Positions 1-7,360 of a stretch of DNA of 58,333 bases are shown here, piece by piece. The notes below the pieces were generated by a model. It ran no database searches, was not told the origin of the DNA, and saw only the letters and a program-made list of their open reading frames with translations. The stretch comes from Candidatus Gastranaerophilales bacterium (GTDB taxonomy: Bacteria; Cyanobacteriota; Vampirovibrionia; Gastranaerophilales; Gastranaerophilaceae). Numbering within the stretch: the first letter of the stretch is position 1; every line of letters begins with the position of its first letter. The position numbers and the translations under genes were made by a program. The stretch lies in NCBI GenBank assembly GCA_944326905.1, contig CALVFU010000006.1:1-58333 (forward strand), read 5' to 3'.

Positions 1-53
1 TCGGTGAATGTTTTTCTTACTTGTTTTTTCTTTCCGCTGACAGTAATTGCCAT
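1..53 (-). CDS. 5' end of an unidentified gene, cut by the window edge
   Basis: Only the first 17 codons are visible (MAITVSGKKKQVRKTFT). The start is well supported: a GGAGG ribosome binding site lies 9 nt before the ATG, and AT-rich promoter-like sequence lies upstream. The reading frame runs off the left edge. The basic stretch is too short to identify a family. Confidence 0.5.
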   Translation of the reverse strand, partial: MAITVSGKKKQVRKTFT

Positions 54-397
54 AAACGTAACCTCCGTTTCACGAATAATATATATCTACACTTACATTG
101 TTATAAAGTATTTTTGTATTGGATAATTGCTTTTAAGGATATTTTTTGTAAACTTATTGTTACATAAAATCTTACTTTTCTTTATATTCTTGGGTTACAG
201 GCTTTAACATATTTATCTTTTTTGTATCTTTTAAGATAATTAAGCGTAAAACCTACACTTATATAATAACATATTTTAAAAAATAGTCATCACCTATGGG
301 GATTTATTAACAAATTTTAAGTAAATTTTGAAAAAATTTTACAAAAAATCTTGATATATCTTGATTTAGAGATGTATATAAGAAAGTTATATTGCTA
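54..397. other. AT-rich intergenic region with promoter-like repeats
   Basis: About 340 bases without a convincing gene, between a gene leaving leftward and the 3' end of the histidine kinase. On the minus strand it holds two copies of TAAGTGTAG (87-95 and 253-261, the first extended to GTAAGTGTAG), each just downstream of a TATAA/TATATAA-like -10 element. This suggests tandem promoters for the partial gene at 1-53. A TGTTAC half-site lies at 158-163. No tRNA or clear hairpin was seen. Confidence 0.4.
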
Positions 398-2041
398 CTA
401 ACCAGGGATGGTAATAGTAAACTCGCTGCCTTTACCGACCTCAGATTTTACAGAAATTTTTCCGTTATGTTTTTCTATAATTTTCTTTGATATTGCAAGC
501 CCTAAACCAGTACCGACGCCAACTCCTTTTGTTGTATATCCTGCAAAAAATATTTTATTTATATCATCTATTCCACATCCATTGTCTTTAATACGCACAA
601 TTAAATTTCTGCTGCAATACTCCGTAGAGATGATAATTTCTCCCTGCCCTTTTATTGATTGGCACGCGTTTACGAGGATATTCATAAAAACCTGGTTTAA
701 CATGTTTGGATAGCATTTGACAAGCGGAATATCGCCATATTGCTTAATTACAGATATTTTATTCTTAGTCTCGTGTCTTATTAAGTCTAAAGTTAAATCT
801 ATTTCTTTATTTATATCTGCATCTTGAAGCTCTGCCTCATCTAGCCGGACAAATTTTCTTAATCCTGTTACTATTTTGTTTATCCGGGTTATTGCTTCCC
901 TGTCAATTGAATTTATTTCGGTTAAAATTTCAGCAGTATCAGTGTCTTTTAATCGCTTTAGCAATTTTACAGCTATTTCATTATTTGATTTTATAGAAGC
1001 TAATGGTGTGTTTATTTCGTGAGCAATTCCTGCTACTAACTGCCCTAATGATGCCATTTTTTCTGAATTAATCAGTTTTAGCTGAGTGTCTCTTAGTTCC
1101 TCAAGTGTTTTGGTAAGTTCTTTTACCATTCGTTCATTTTTTTCATATAGAGATGATTGTAATAGTGCATTGCCAAGCTGCGAAGATATTCCATCTAAAA
1201 TTTCAAGTTCATCGCTCAGTTTTCTTGTCTGCCGGGTTAATAGAACAAGAACTCCAAGCAAATCTTCTTTATGATATATTGGAACTACTATTCTTTGAAC
1301 GCGTTCAGGAAAAGCTTTTGCTCCGTTATATTCTTTAAGACAATAATTATACCCTATTTGTTTTGCTTTTAGTTTTTTTTCTGTTTCTGCATCAAAAGTT
1401 ATTATAACTCCTGTATCTTTTTTTATGGAGGATACGGTTATTTCGTAACCTTTCTCTGCTTTAGATGCATAGTAAGATTTAAATGTATTAAACATAGTGC
1501 CTAATTCATTTAATGTTGATTTTAAAATTTCTGAGGTGTTAATAGTGCTTCTTATTAAGTTAGAAGTTTTATTTAATAAAAGCAGTTTCATTGCCTGTGA
1601 CTGTGCCAGCTGTTTTATTTTTTGTAAGCTTCTGTTTTCACTTTCTAATAACTTATTGCGTTTATTTAAATCTTTGTTTTCTTCTGCTAAATTTCTTGAG
1701 CCGACTTTATCTGTTACATCAGTAAAAACAATAATATGATAGTTATTTCGGTGTGTAGTATTCATATCAAAAAACAAATACTCGTTATTTTTAGATTGAT
1801 AGCTGACGTGTGATGAAAAATCTTCTGGACTGGCTAACGATTGAGAAATAGGATTAATGGTCTGTACATCTCCGCTGTTTAATGCGCAAATTTCATAATT
1901 TAATTTATGAGAAAAGGACTTTAGTGTTGTAAAGTCATTAAAATATCGTTTAAAAACATTGTTTTTAAACGCAACTGATTTATCATCCCTTACCACCAGT
2001 ACAGCCGCATTAAAGCGGTTGAAAAATTCAAATTTTTCCAT
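398..2041 (-). CDS. Orphan sensor histidine kinase (PAS-like, GAF-like, HisKA, HATPase)
   Basis: 547-residue protein with no predicted membrane segment, so probably a cytoplasmic sensor. In order: a PAS-like N-terminal region (about 10-115), a coiled coil, a GAF-like region (about 150-300), a second coiled coil, then the kinase core. The H-box GQLVAGIAHEINTPL puts the phospho-acceptor at His341. It is followed by an N-box (NQVFMNILVNACQSI), a G1 box (DNGCGI), and a G2 region GVGTGLGLAI. Autophosphorylation and transfer to a response regulator follow from the family, but no regulator gene adjoins it. The ATG has no Shine-Dalgarno sequence. Instead an extended -10 (TGCTATAAT) ends 6 nt before it, so the mRNA is probably leaderless. 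Confidence 0.9.
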   Translation of the reverse strand: MEKFEFFNRFNAAVLVVRDDKSVAFKNNVFKRYFNDFTTLKSFSHKLNYEICALNSGDVQTINPISQSLASPEDFSSHVSYQSKNNEYLFFDMNTTHRNNYHIIVFTDVTDKVGSRNLAEENKDLNKRNKLLESENRSLQKIKQLAQSQAMKLLLLNKTSNLIRSTINTSEILKSTLNELGTMFNTFKSYYASKAEKGYEITVSSIKKDTGVIITFDAETEKKLKAKQIGYNYCLKEYNGAKAFPERVQRIVVPIYHKEDLLGVLVLLTRQTRKLSDELEILDGISSQLGNALLQSSLYEKNERMVKELTKTLEELRDTQLKLINSEKMASLGQLVAGIAHEINTPLASIKSNNEIAVKLLKRLKDTDTAEILTEINSIDREAITRINKIVTGLRKFVRLDEAELQDADINKEIDLTLDLIRHETKNKISVIKQYGDIPLVKCYPNMLNQVFMNILVNACQSIKGQGEIIISTEYCSRNLIVRIKDNGCGIDDINKIFFAGYTTKGVGVGTGLGLAISKKIIEKHNGKISVKSEVGKGSEFTITIPG

Positions 2042-2047
2042 ACAAAA

Positions 2048-2056
2048 ATTATAGCA
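2048..2056 (-). promoter_or_regulatory. Extended -10 promoter of the histidine kinase gene
   Basis: On the minus strand the sequence reads TGC-TATAAT, a perfect extended -10, followed by exactly six bases and then the ATG at 2041. The expected transcription start therefore coincides with the start codon. No clear -35 box was seen, as is common with TGN-extended promoters. Confidence 0.55.
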
Positions 2057-2081
2057 TAAACTCTATTTTTCTAAGTAAACG

Positions 2082-2465
2082 TTAATCCCAGACAACTTTC
2101 TCTACAAGCTCTATTTCATTTCCATCAGGATCCTTTATAAATGCTACTCGAGATCCTTTATTATCAAGATTAAACGGTTTGTACAAGTATTTATAACCTA
2201 AAGAATTTAATTTATCCGTAAATTTATCTAAAGATTCACACGCAAATGCAAAGTGACCAAATCCGTTTCCTGTTGTATAGCCGTCAGGCGGGGTATCGTC
2301 ATTATATGTAAGTTCTATCTCGCTTCCATTCTCATCTTCTAAAAAATAAAGAGTACAATCCTCAAGGCGTTTTGTTCTTACTTGTTTCATTCCTAATAAG
2401 GCTTGATAAAATCTTAATGATTCTTCTAAATCTTTTACTCTTATCATTGCGTGTAAGTATTTCAT
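2082..2465 (-). CDS. gloA: Lactoylglutathione lyase (glyoxalase I)
   Basis: 127 residues, the usual length for bacterial GloA. It isomerises the methylglyoxal-glutathione hemithioacetal to S-lactoylglutathione. The four metal ligands of the family are visible: His5 (MKYLHAMIRV), the Glu in GSEIELTYN, the His in GFGHFAFAC, and the Glu in GNEIELVEK near the C-terminus. The ATG follows a GGAG/AGGG ribosome binding site. It sits alone between the histidine kinase and a divergent small gene. A glutathione synthetase gene at 24592-25581 fits a glutathione-dependent role. Confidence 0.92.
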   Translation of the reverse strand: MKYLHAMIRVKDLEESLRFYQALLGMKQVRTKRLEDCTLYFLEDENGSEIELTYNDDTPPDGYTTGNGFGHFAFACESLDKFTDKLNSLGYKYLYKPFNLDNKGSRVAFIKDPDGNEIELVEKVVWD

Positions 2466-2579
2466 TTACCCTGCTCCTGTTTTTATTTTCTTAATTGATT
2501 GTAACAAAATGGTAATTTATTGGCAATTTTTTATCAAACAAATACTTTAAATAAATATAAGGTGTATAGGTAAGTTAGT

Positions 2580-2954
2580 ATGAGTGATTATACTTCTTTA
2601 GAAAATCTTTATAGAAAAGGAATTTTAGAATACAATCCAAAAGATTTTATAAACGGAACAAACAGTAATGTTGTCCCGGAAGTTAATAATGATTATTTTT
2701 TACCTGATAATAGGTTTACACGTGTTGACGGCAGTTATATAAGAGGACAGATTGACAGAGACATGTTTGAAATAAATTCAGACTCGGATTTAATAAATCC
2801 AGGTGGTGTAAATTACAGCCCGGATAAAAAAGATAATTGGCAGCAAAAATTAAAAAATATTATAACAAGTAAAGCAGCTGCCGGAATTACGGCTATCCTT
2901 GCTCTTTTGCTTTCAGGGCGCTATATTTTAAAACGGCTTCATATTATTAAATAA
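2580..2954 (+). CDS. Unrecognised protein with C-terminal membrane anchor
   Basis: 124 residues, family not recognised. The N-terminal 90 residues are polar and rich in Asn and Asp. A single hydrophobic segment (AAAGITAILALLLSG, about 99-113) is followed by a short basic tail, the arrangement of a tail-anchored membrane protein. It is divergent from gloA and convergent with the next gene, with 2 bp between stop codons. A GTAACA half-site lies upstream at 2502-2507. The ribosome binding site is weak. Confidence 0.7.
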   Translation: MSDYTSLENLYRKGILEYNPKDFINGTNSNVVPEVNNDYFLPDNRFTRVDGSYIRGQIDRDMFEINSDSDLINPGGVNYSPDKKDNWQQKLKNIITSKAAAGITAILALLLSGRYILKRLHIIK

Positions 2955-2956
2955 AT

Positions 2957-3883
2957 TTATTTTTTATCAGCAATTTTAACTTTTTCTTTCGATCCACCGA
3001 TTTTATTTTGCGTCTCTGTTTGTGCGGTAGACATATTATTATCTGGTTCTATATGCGTATTATTAATATTTTTATCTTGCTTAATATACTTATGATCAAG
3101 CCCTTTGCATCCGACCTGATATCCAGCCATTAACATAGCGAGCGGAACTAATCTTGCAAAACCTTGCACTATTGGTCCATCTGATATAAATGAAGCTGCT
3201 ATGCACAGATCATCCCAATGCATAAACATGTCTGCCGGTTTTATTTTTCTATTTTCATCGCAGTCCAATGCTATTTTTTTTAGATAATTTGCTGCTTTAT
3301 TTCCTATAATCATACCAATAGCAAGCCCCCCCAGAATTAATGCTATTTTAGGCAGTTTTGCTGCCCAACGGAGAGCTTGTTCATTATGATTTGAAGTGTT
3401 TTTTAAAATTTGTGTTTCTATTTTATCTCCTGTCCGGGCTCCAAGCCCCACAGTAAGTATAGGAACACAGGCATTGCCAAACTGAATTATGGCTTCTCCA
3501 ACTTTGGATTTGATTTCTGCCTTATTATTGTTAGAACGTTCGTCAATAATTATCCCCCCTGCAAGTCCTCCTACAATTGACCCGGCTGCCATAGAAATAA
3601 TTTCTTTTTCTTCAAATTTTGCTTGATAGAGATATGTATCTTTAATTTTTGTATTTATAATTTTTAAAGGATTAAGTGAAAAGTTTTTCCAGGAAGCCGT
3701 TTTCGCAAGAACAGCAAGTGCTGCAGCGACTCCGAGACCTGAGGACACAGCTACGCCTGTGCGTTGACTTCTTGATAAGCCCGCGTCAACCAATTTTTCT
3801 TTTTTTTGCGGCGGGTATAAAGTTCCAAAGGTTCTACTGGTGGTTATATGTGGGGCTTGGATATTACTTACACTTAGAGACAT
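2957..3883 (-). CDS. Lineage-specific multi-pass membrane protein of unknown function
   Basis: 308 residues, not recognised. A short polar N-terminus (MSLSVSNIQAPHITTSRTFG) precedes several Ala/Gly-rich hydrophobic stretches: about 40-60, 95-112, 135-150, 175-195 and 240-255. The C-terminal 50 residues are polar and Lys/Asn-rich. The overall form, a short N-terminal leader with an aromatic-x-G motif followed by Gly/Ala-rich membrane segments, recurs at 17512-18543 and 23982-24284 in this window. A GGAAGG element about 11 nt upstream may be the ribosome binding site. Confidence 0.7.
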   Translation of the reverse strand: MSLSVSNIQAPHITTSRTFGTLYPPQKKEKLVDAGLSRSQRTGVAVSSGLGVAAALAVLAKTASWKNFSLNPLKIINTKIKDTYLYQAKFEEKEIISMAAGSIVGGLAGGIIIDERSNNNKAEIKSKVGEAIIQFGNACVPILTVGLGARTGDKIETQILKNTSNHNEQALRWAAKLPKIALILGGLAIGMIIGNKAANYLKKIALDCDENRKIKPADMFMHWDDLCIAASFISDGPIVQGFARLVPLAMLMAGYQVGCKGLDHKYIKQDKNINNTHIEPDNNMSTAQTETQNKIGGSKEKVKIADKK

Positions 3884-3960
3884 ATTTTTTCATACCTTCC
3901 TGTCTCTATAAAACAGATAAATATTATTTTTTGCCTTTACGATAAAAAATGTTACTTTTA

Positions 3961-4440
3961 TTAACAAATGTGAGCATAAAACTTAGTTATTTCTTCAAAA
4001 TAACGCTCTAAAGCCTTATAACCATTGTATACTTCGTTTGTTATACCAGAATAACGGCTTGCAGCAATATATTTTAATTCCTTTGCTCGTATCTGAATAA
4101 GAGTATCTGCATCTTTCCTTAGAGCAGGATTGTTAGAAGCAGACCACTTTTTTAAATACATTAATTCATCATTAATCTGTTTTATAGTTGAGTACTCAAG
4201 GGTATTAAAATCGTACTTCTTTAACAGCGCAATTTCAGCACTTGTAATACGGCTTTGAACAGCTTGAAATTTATAAATTCGTTTTATTATAACATAATTA
4301 TCGGCAACTCTTCTGTGAGAATACGGCACAGAACTCTTAGCTAACAGTGCTGATGTTGATAAGGAAGTAAACATATCCTGTTCGCTTGAAAAGCTGCTCT
4401 TTATTGGATTTATAGTTTCAAGTTTTTTATTATCTGCCAT
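3961..4440 (-). CDS. Unrecognised mostly helical soluble protein
   Basis: 159 residues, family not recognised. The composition suggests an alpha-helical soluble protein: an unstructured N-terminal 30 residues, then amphipathic helices with regular Leu/Ile spacing and a Tyr-rich C-terminal third. No membrane segment or catalytic motif was seen. AAGGAG lies 13 nt upstream of the ATG. A TGTTAC half-site at 4509-4514 falls in its upstream region. Confidence 0.65.
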   Translation of the reverse strand: MADNKKLETINPIKSSFSSEQDMFTSLSTSALLAKSSVPYSHRRVADNYVIIKRIYKFQAVQSRITSAEIALLKKYDFNTLEYSTIKQINDELMYLKKWSASNNPALRKDADTLIQIRAKELKYIAASRYSGITNEVYNGYKALERYFEEITKFYAHIC

Positions 4441-4597
4441 AATAATACCCCATCTCCTTTACTTATATTACATTAAGATTTTAAACTTGTCATGGATTGT
4501 ATATAAATTGTTACATTTTAAAAAGTTTTTTTTATTAGGCAGTTTTAATAGGAGCATTACGTCAGCCTGACTGCATAAAACTCTCTAAAAACAGCTT

Positions 4598-5710
4598 TTA
4601 GTGATTTTCGCCATAAAGCATTTTATTTAAATCAGCAATTAAATCGTTGAAATTTGTACGTGAGCCGGGGTTTACGTTTCTTGTTACAAGATATTCGTTT
4701 ATTGCTGTAAGTATTTCTACAAATGTATCTTTTGAAATACTTCCATCTTTGTAATCTTCAAAAATTTCTAAAAGATATGCGTATGTATCATTTCCATTGT
4801 TTAGTTTTATTTCTACAAATTTGCTTTTTATATCTTCATCAGGAATATCTACATTTAAAATATTGTTATAAGTAATTGCTGATGCGTGCATGTCTTCAAT
4901 TATTTTAGATGGTGATTTATATTTTCTTAATTCGTTTACATATCCTTTTAAGACTAAGTAATAACTGTTAAAGGGTATTTTCTTTATTTTATATTTTGTG
5001 ATTAAGTAGTCTCTTAAAAACATTAGTAAATAATCTTTATTACTATAAAATAACTGTTCTATTTCCGCCCATTCATATCCTGCATCGTGTTCTTTTAAAA
5101 AGTCACGGATAAGGGCTATTTGGTTGAGCCTTGTGTTATCAATGTTGAGATTGTAGTACAAATCTCGTACACTGCTGTCATCCATATCGGTAAGATTAAT
5201 GTTATACAGATATAGATTATCCAGTTTATCCATTATATCTTTAAGGTCATATCCGCCCAGTTTTAATTTTGTCCAATATTCGTGATATGTACAGAAAATT
5301 ACTGTTTTTTTATTTTTCCCAGAAATCCGCTCACCTAAAAGCAGAGATTCGTAAAGCTCATTGTTAGCACCTTTTAAGACTATTTTAGGTCTGTCGTTTC
5401 TAAGAATGTAATTTGATTTAATTTTTCTAATAATAAGCTCATTTCTTTCTGAAGTATTTTTCCAGCATTCACAAACTGCATACAAGAACAGAGATAAACC
5501 GACAAGCCTGCTTATTCCATCAACAATAAATTGTTCGCCGAGTTTAATTGGCTTTGTGTAAATAACACCAATTCCAGCTTTTTCTGTGATACCGAACATG
5601 TCAAATACATAATTGGAGAGTTTTGCACTGTACAAGCAATTTTTTGCATACTCCAAGGTATGTAAAAATCCGCTGTTTTCTAAAAAATCAAGTGACTTAA
5701 ATAACTCCAT
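4598..5710 (-). CDS. DUF262-like protein with altered core motif
   Basis: 370 residues. Residues about 55-80 read FIVDGISRLVGLSLFLYAV, which lines up with the DUF262 (GmrSD N-terminal / ParB-like nucleotidase) core, normally IIDGQQRLTTL. Further on, the pattern of a substrate Leu/Ile-rich helix bundle ends in EILTAINEYLVTRNV, which resembles the C-terminal helices of DUF262 proteins (usually ...IE.YL.RR). The canonical N-terminal P-x-YQRxYxW segment is not seen and IDGQQR is changed to VDGISR, so nuclease-associated NTPase activity may be altered or lost. It starts 12 bp after the winged-helix gene and is surely cotranscribed. The assignment rests on motif resemblance only. Confidence 0.45.
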   Translation of the reverse strand: MELFKSLDFLENSGFLHTLEYAKNCLYSAKLSNYVFDMFGITEKAGIGVIYTKPIKLGEQFIVDGISRLVGLSLFLYAVCECWKNTSERNELIIRKIKSNYILRNDRPKIVLKGANNELYESLLLGERISGKNKKTVIFCTYHEYWTKLKLGGYDLKDIMDKLDNLYLYNINLTDMDDSSVRDLYYNLNIDNTRLNQIALIRDFLKEHDAGYEWAEIEQLFYSNKDYLLMFLRDYLITKYKIKKIPFNSYYLVLKGYVNELRKYKSPSKIIEDMHASAITYNNILNVDIPDEDIKSKFVEIKLNNGNDTYAYLLEIFEDYKDGSISKDTFVEILTAINEYLVTRNVNPGSRTNFNDLIADLNKMLYGENH

Positions 5711-5722
5711 GCTCTGCCAATC

Positions 5723-6271
5723 TTAAGCTTGTAGTATAAACCCTCCACCAGGACAATTTTGTAACTTATTGCCGTCTATTTTAGCTCTTAAGTTTTTTAT
5801 GTATTTGTATACATAATCTCGCGGCAGACCTAGTAAAGATGCCAAGTCTTTTGCATATACTGTTTTGTTGGCATTAATGATTAAATAATCAAGCACTGCC
5901 TGTTCTCGGTCTGTAAGAGATTTTTTAAGTTCAATATTTACAGGCGGAACCTGGTCATACACATCAACCTTTTCCGTACTGTTGTTTTTTTGCTGCTTTG
6001 GTCTGCTTATAGAAAACGGAGTGTGAGAGATTTGACGTTCACGTTCAAAAGCTCTTTGAGCAATAGCAGCAAACTTATCTTGTTTATCGGTTGTTCTATG
6101 GTCTGTTGTTGTTACGTTTTGTTCATTTAATACCATATCCACAACATCGTTTGTTGGTTTTGCTTCTTCTATTAACTTTCCTAGTCTTGCTGCATACTCT
6201 TCTAAAGTTATTTTTTCCAATGAGCTTCTCCACTGCTTAATTTCCTCTTTGGTCAAATACTCCGCCATCAT
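5723..6271 (-). CDS. Winged-helix protein with OmpR-type C-terminal domain
   Basis: 182 residues. The N-terminal 110 residues are charged and low in order. The last 65 (from SLTDREQAVLDYL to GGGFIL) follow the OmpR/PhoB winged-helix pattern: a helix, a recognition segment (LLGLPRDYVYKYIKNLRAKI), and the terminal beta-hairpin with G-x-G-F-x-L. There is no receiver domain. AGGAG stands just before two adjacent ATG codons; the second (6268) has the better spacing. It is the first gene of a two-gene unit with the DUF262-like protein, suggesting it regulates or guides that partner (inference). Confidence 0.65.
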   Translation of the reverse strand: MMAEYLTKEEIKQWRSSLEKITLEEYAARLGKLIEEAKPTNDVVDMVLNEQNVTTTDHRTTDKQDKFAAIAQRAFERERQISHTPFSISRPKQQKNNSTEKVDVYDQVPPVNIELKKSLTDREQAVLDYLIINANKTVYAKDLASLLGLPRDYVYKYIKNLRAKIDGNKLQNCPGGGFILQA

Positions 6272-6468
6272 TATCTCCTATTTAATTCCCATGTGATAAT
6301 TAGATAAAATTTTTATCATCAATTTAAATGTACCATAAATTTTTAATTTTGGATTAAAATGTTTCGCGATGTAAATTTTTTTTAGACAAAATTTACAAAG
6401 TTTACAAATAGAAATGATTTTATATCAGTGTAAAAGATAATATTTGGCACGGTTTTTAAACATTAGGG

Positions 6469-6497
6469 TTGATTTTTTACATTGTTTGCATTATAAT
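6469..6497 (+). promoter_or_regulatory. Sigma-70-type promoter of the lytic transglycosylase gene
   Basis: TTGATT at 6469-6474, a 17-bp spacer, and a perfect TATAAT at 6492-6497. The expected start is near 6504, giving a 5' leader of about 110 nt before the ATG at 6615. It lies in a 343-bp intergenic region (6272-6614). Confidence 0.65.
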
Positions 6498-6503
6498 GCC
6501 AAT

Positions 6504-6614
6504 GACAATCACATAATATGCATCGAGGGTTTTAATATCTTAATTTTATGAGGATTTCGATATTTTTTCCGAGCCCTTTCCAGCATACTCCAAGGAACAA
6601 GCGGAGAGAGGATT
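6504..6614 (+). promoter_or_regulatory. Long structured 5' leader, possible cis-regulatory RNA
   Basis: The leader can form three nested helices: ATGC 6518-6521 with GCAT 6583-6586; AGGG 6526-6529 with CCCT 6574-6577; and AATATC 6534-6539 with GATATT 6559-6564. The 3' part contains CCGAGCCC followed by CAGC, reminiscent of the 3' half of ydaO/c-di-AMP riboswitches, which often precede cell-wall hydrolase genes. The rest of the ydaO core is not visible. The ribosome binding site GGAGAGAGG (6603-6611) ends the leader. Confidence 0.35.
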
Positions 6615-7250
6615 ATGATTAAAAAATTATCACTTGTATTGGCAGCGCTTACAATATGCAGTTACAGCTGTGTAAGTAATATTGCATTTGCATCTGATAT
6701 CAATGCTGACAAAGTAAAAGAAAGTATTATTAAGCATTCATTGGAAATGAATATAGATCCTGCACTTGCATTGAGCCTTGCTAAAAAAGAGTCTAATTAC
6801 AATCACTCTTTAAAAAGCCGGCATGGCGCAGTCGGAGTTTATCAGCTCATGCCGGCAACAGCCAAAAAGCTTGGTGTTAATCCATATTATTTAAACGAAA
6901 ACATCAAGGGCGGTCTTACTTATTACAAAATGATGTACGATATGTTTGGCTCAACCGAGTTAGCGCTTGCCGCATATAATGCCGGGCCAGGCAACGTCAA
7001 AAAATACAACGCAATTCCGCCGTTTACGGAAACAAAACACTTCGTTTCAAAAATAATGGCTGACTATCACGCATTAAAAAAACAGCCTGATCCGATTCTG
7101 CTAAAAATACTTGATGAACAAAGGAAAAATCTTGATCTAGATACCATACCGCAGACTGAATTAACTGCCAAAGAAAATATTCCTGAGCTTCCTGTTGTGA
7201 ATGAGATCCCTGAAGTAAGGGAACCTTCGGTTGAAATGCAGTCTCTGTAA
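6615..7250 (+). CDS. Secreted lytic transglycosylase (SLT domain)
   Basis: 211 residues. A signal peptide (Lys-rich start, then LSLVLAALTIC, with a likely cut after AFA-S near residue 27) is followed by a soluble lytic transglycosylase domain at about 35-160. The catalytic Glu59 sits in AKKESNYN. It is followed by the family signatures GAVGVYQLMPATA and ALAAYNAGPGNV. It would cleave the glycan strands of peptidoglycan in the periplasm, releasing 1,6-anhydro-muropeptides. The C-terminal 50 residues are Pro/Glu-rich and have no domain. It has its own promoter and a long folded leader. Confidence 0.9.
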   Translation: MIKKLSLVLAALTICSYSCVSNIAFASDINADKVKESIIKHSLEMNIDPALALSLAKKESNYNHSLKSRHGAVGVYQLMPATAKKLGVNPYYLNENIKGGLTYYKMMYDMFGSTELALAAYNAGPGNVKKYNAIPPFTETKHFVSKIMADYHALKKQPDPILLKILDEQRKNLDLDTIPQTELTAKENIPELPVVNEIPEVREPSVEMQSL

Positions 7251-7360
7251 CTATTTATATATTCTAAGTATAAGTTAGTTTCTTGTTTTAGCTATAATAC
7301 CTTCTGTTGTTGAAAAAAAAATATATGGATGATAAACTTAAATTGAGAAGGAGGGTATTT

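Noticed and set aside
6535..6614. A true c-di-AMP (ydaO) riboswitch upstream of the lytic transglycosylase gene.
   Set aside because: Only the CCGAGCCC and CAGC pieces match. The GGGGGACC and GGGGUGAA parts of the consensus are absent, so only a structured leader is claimed.
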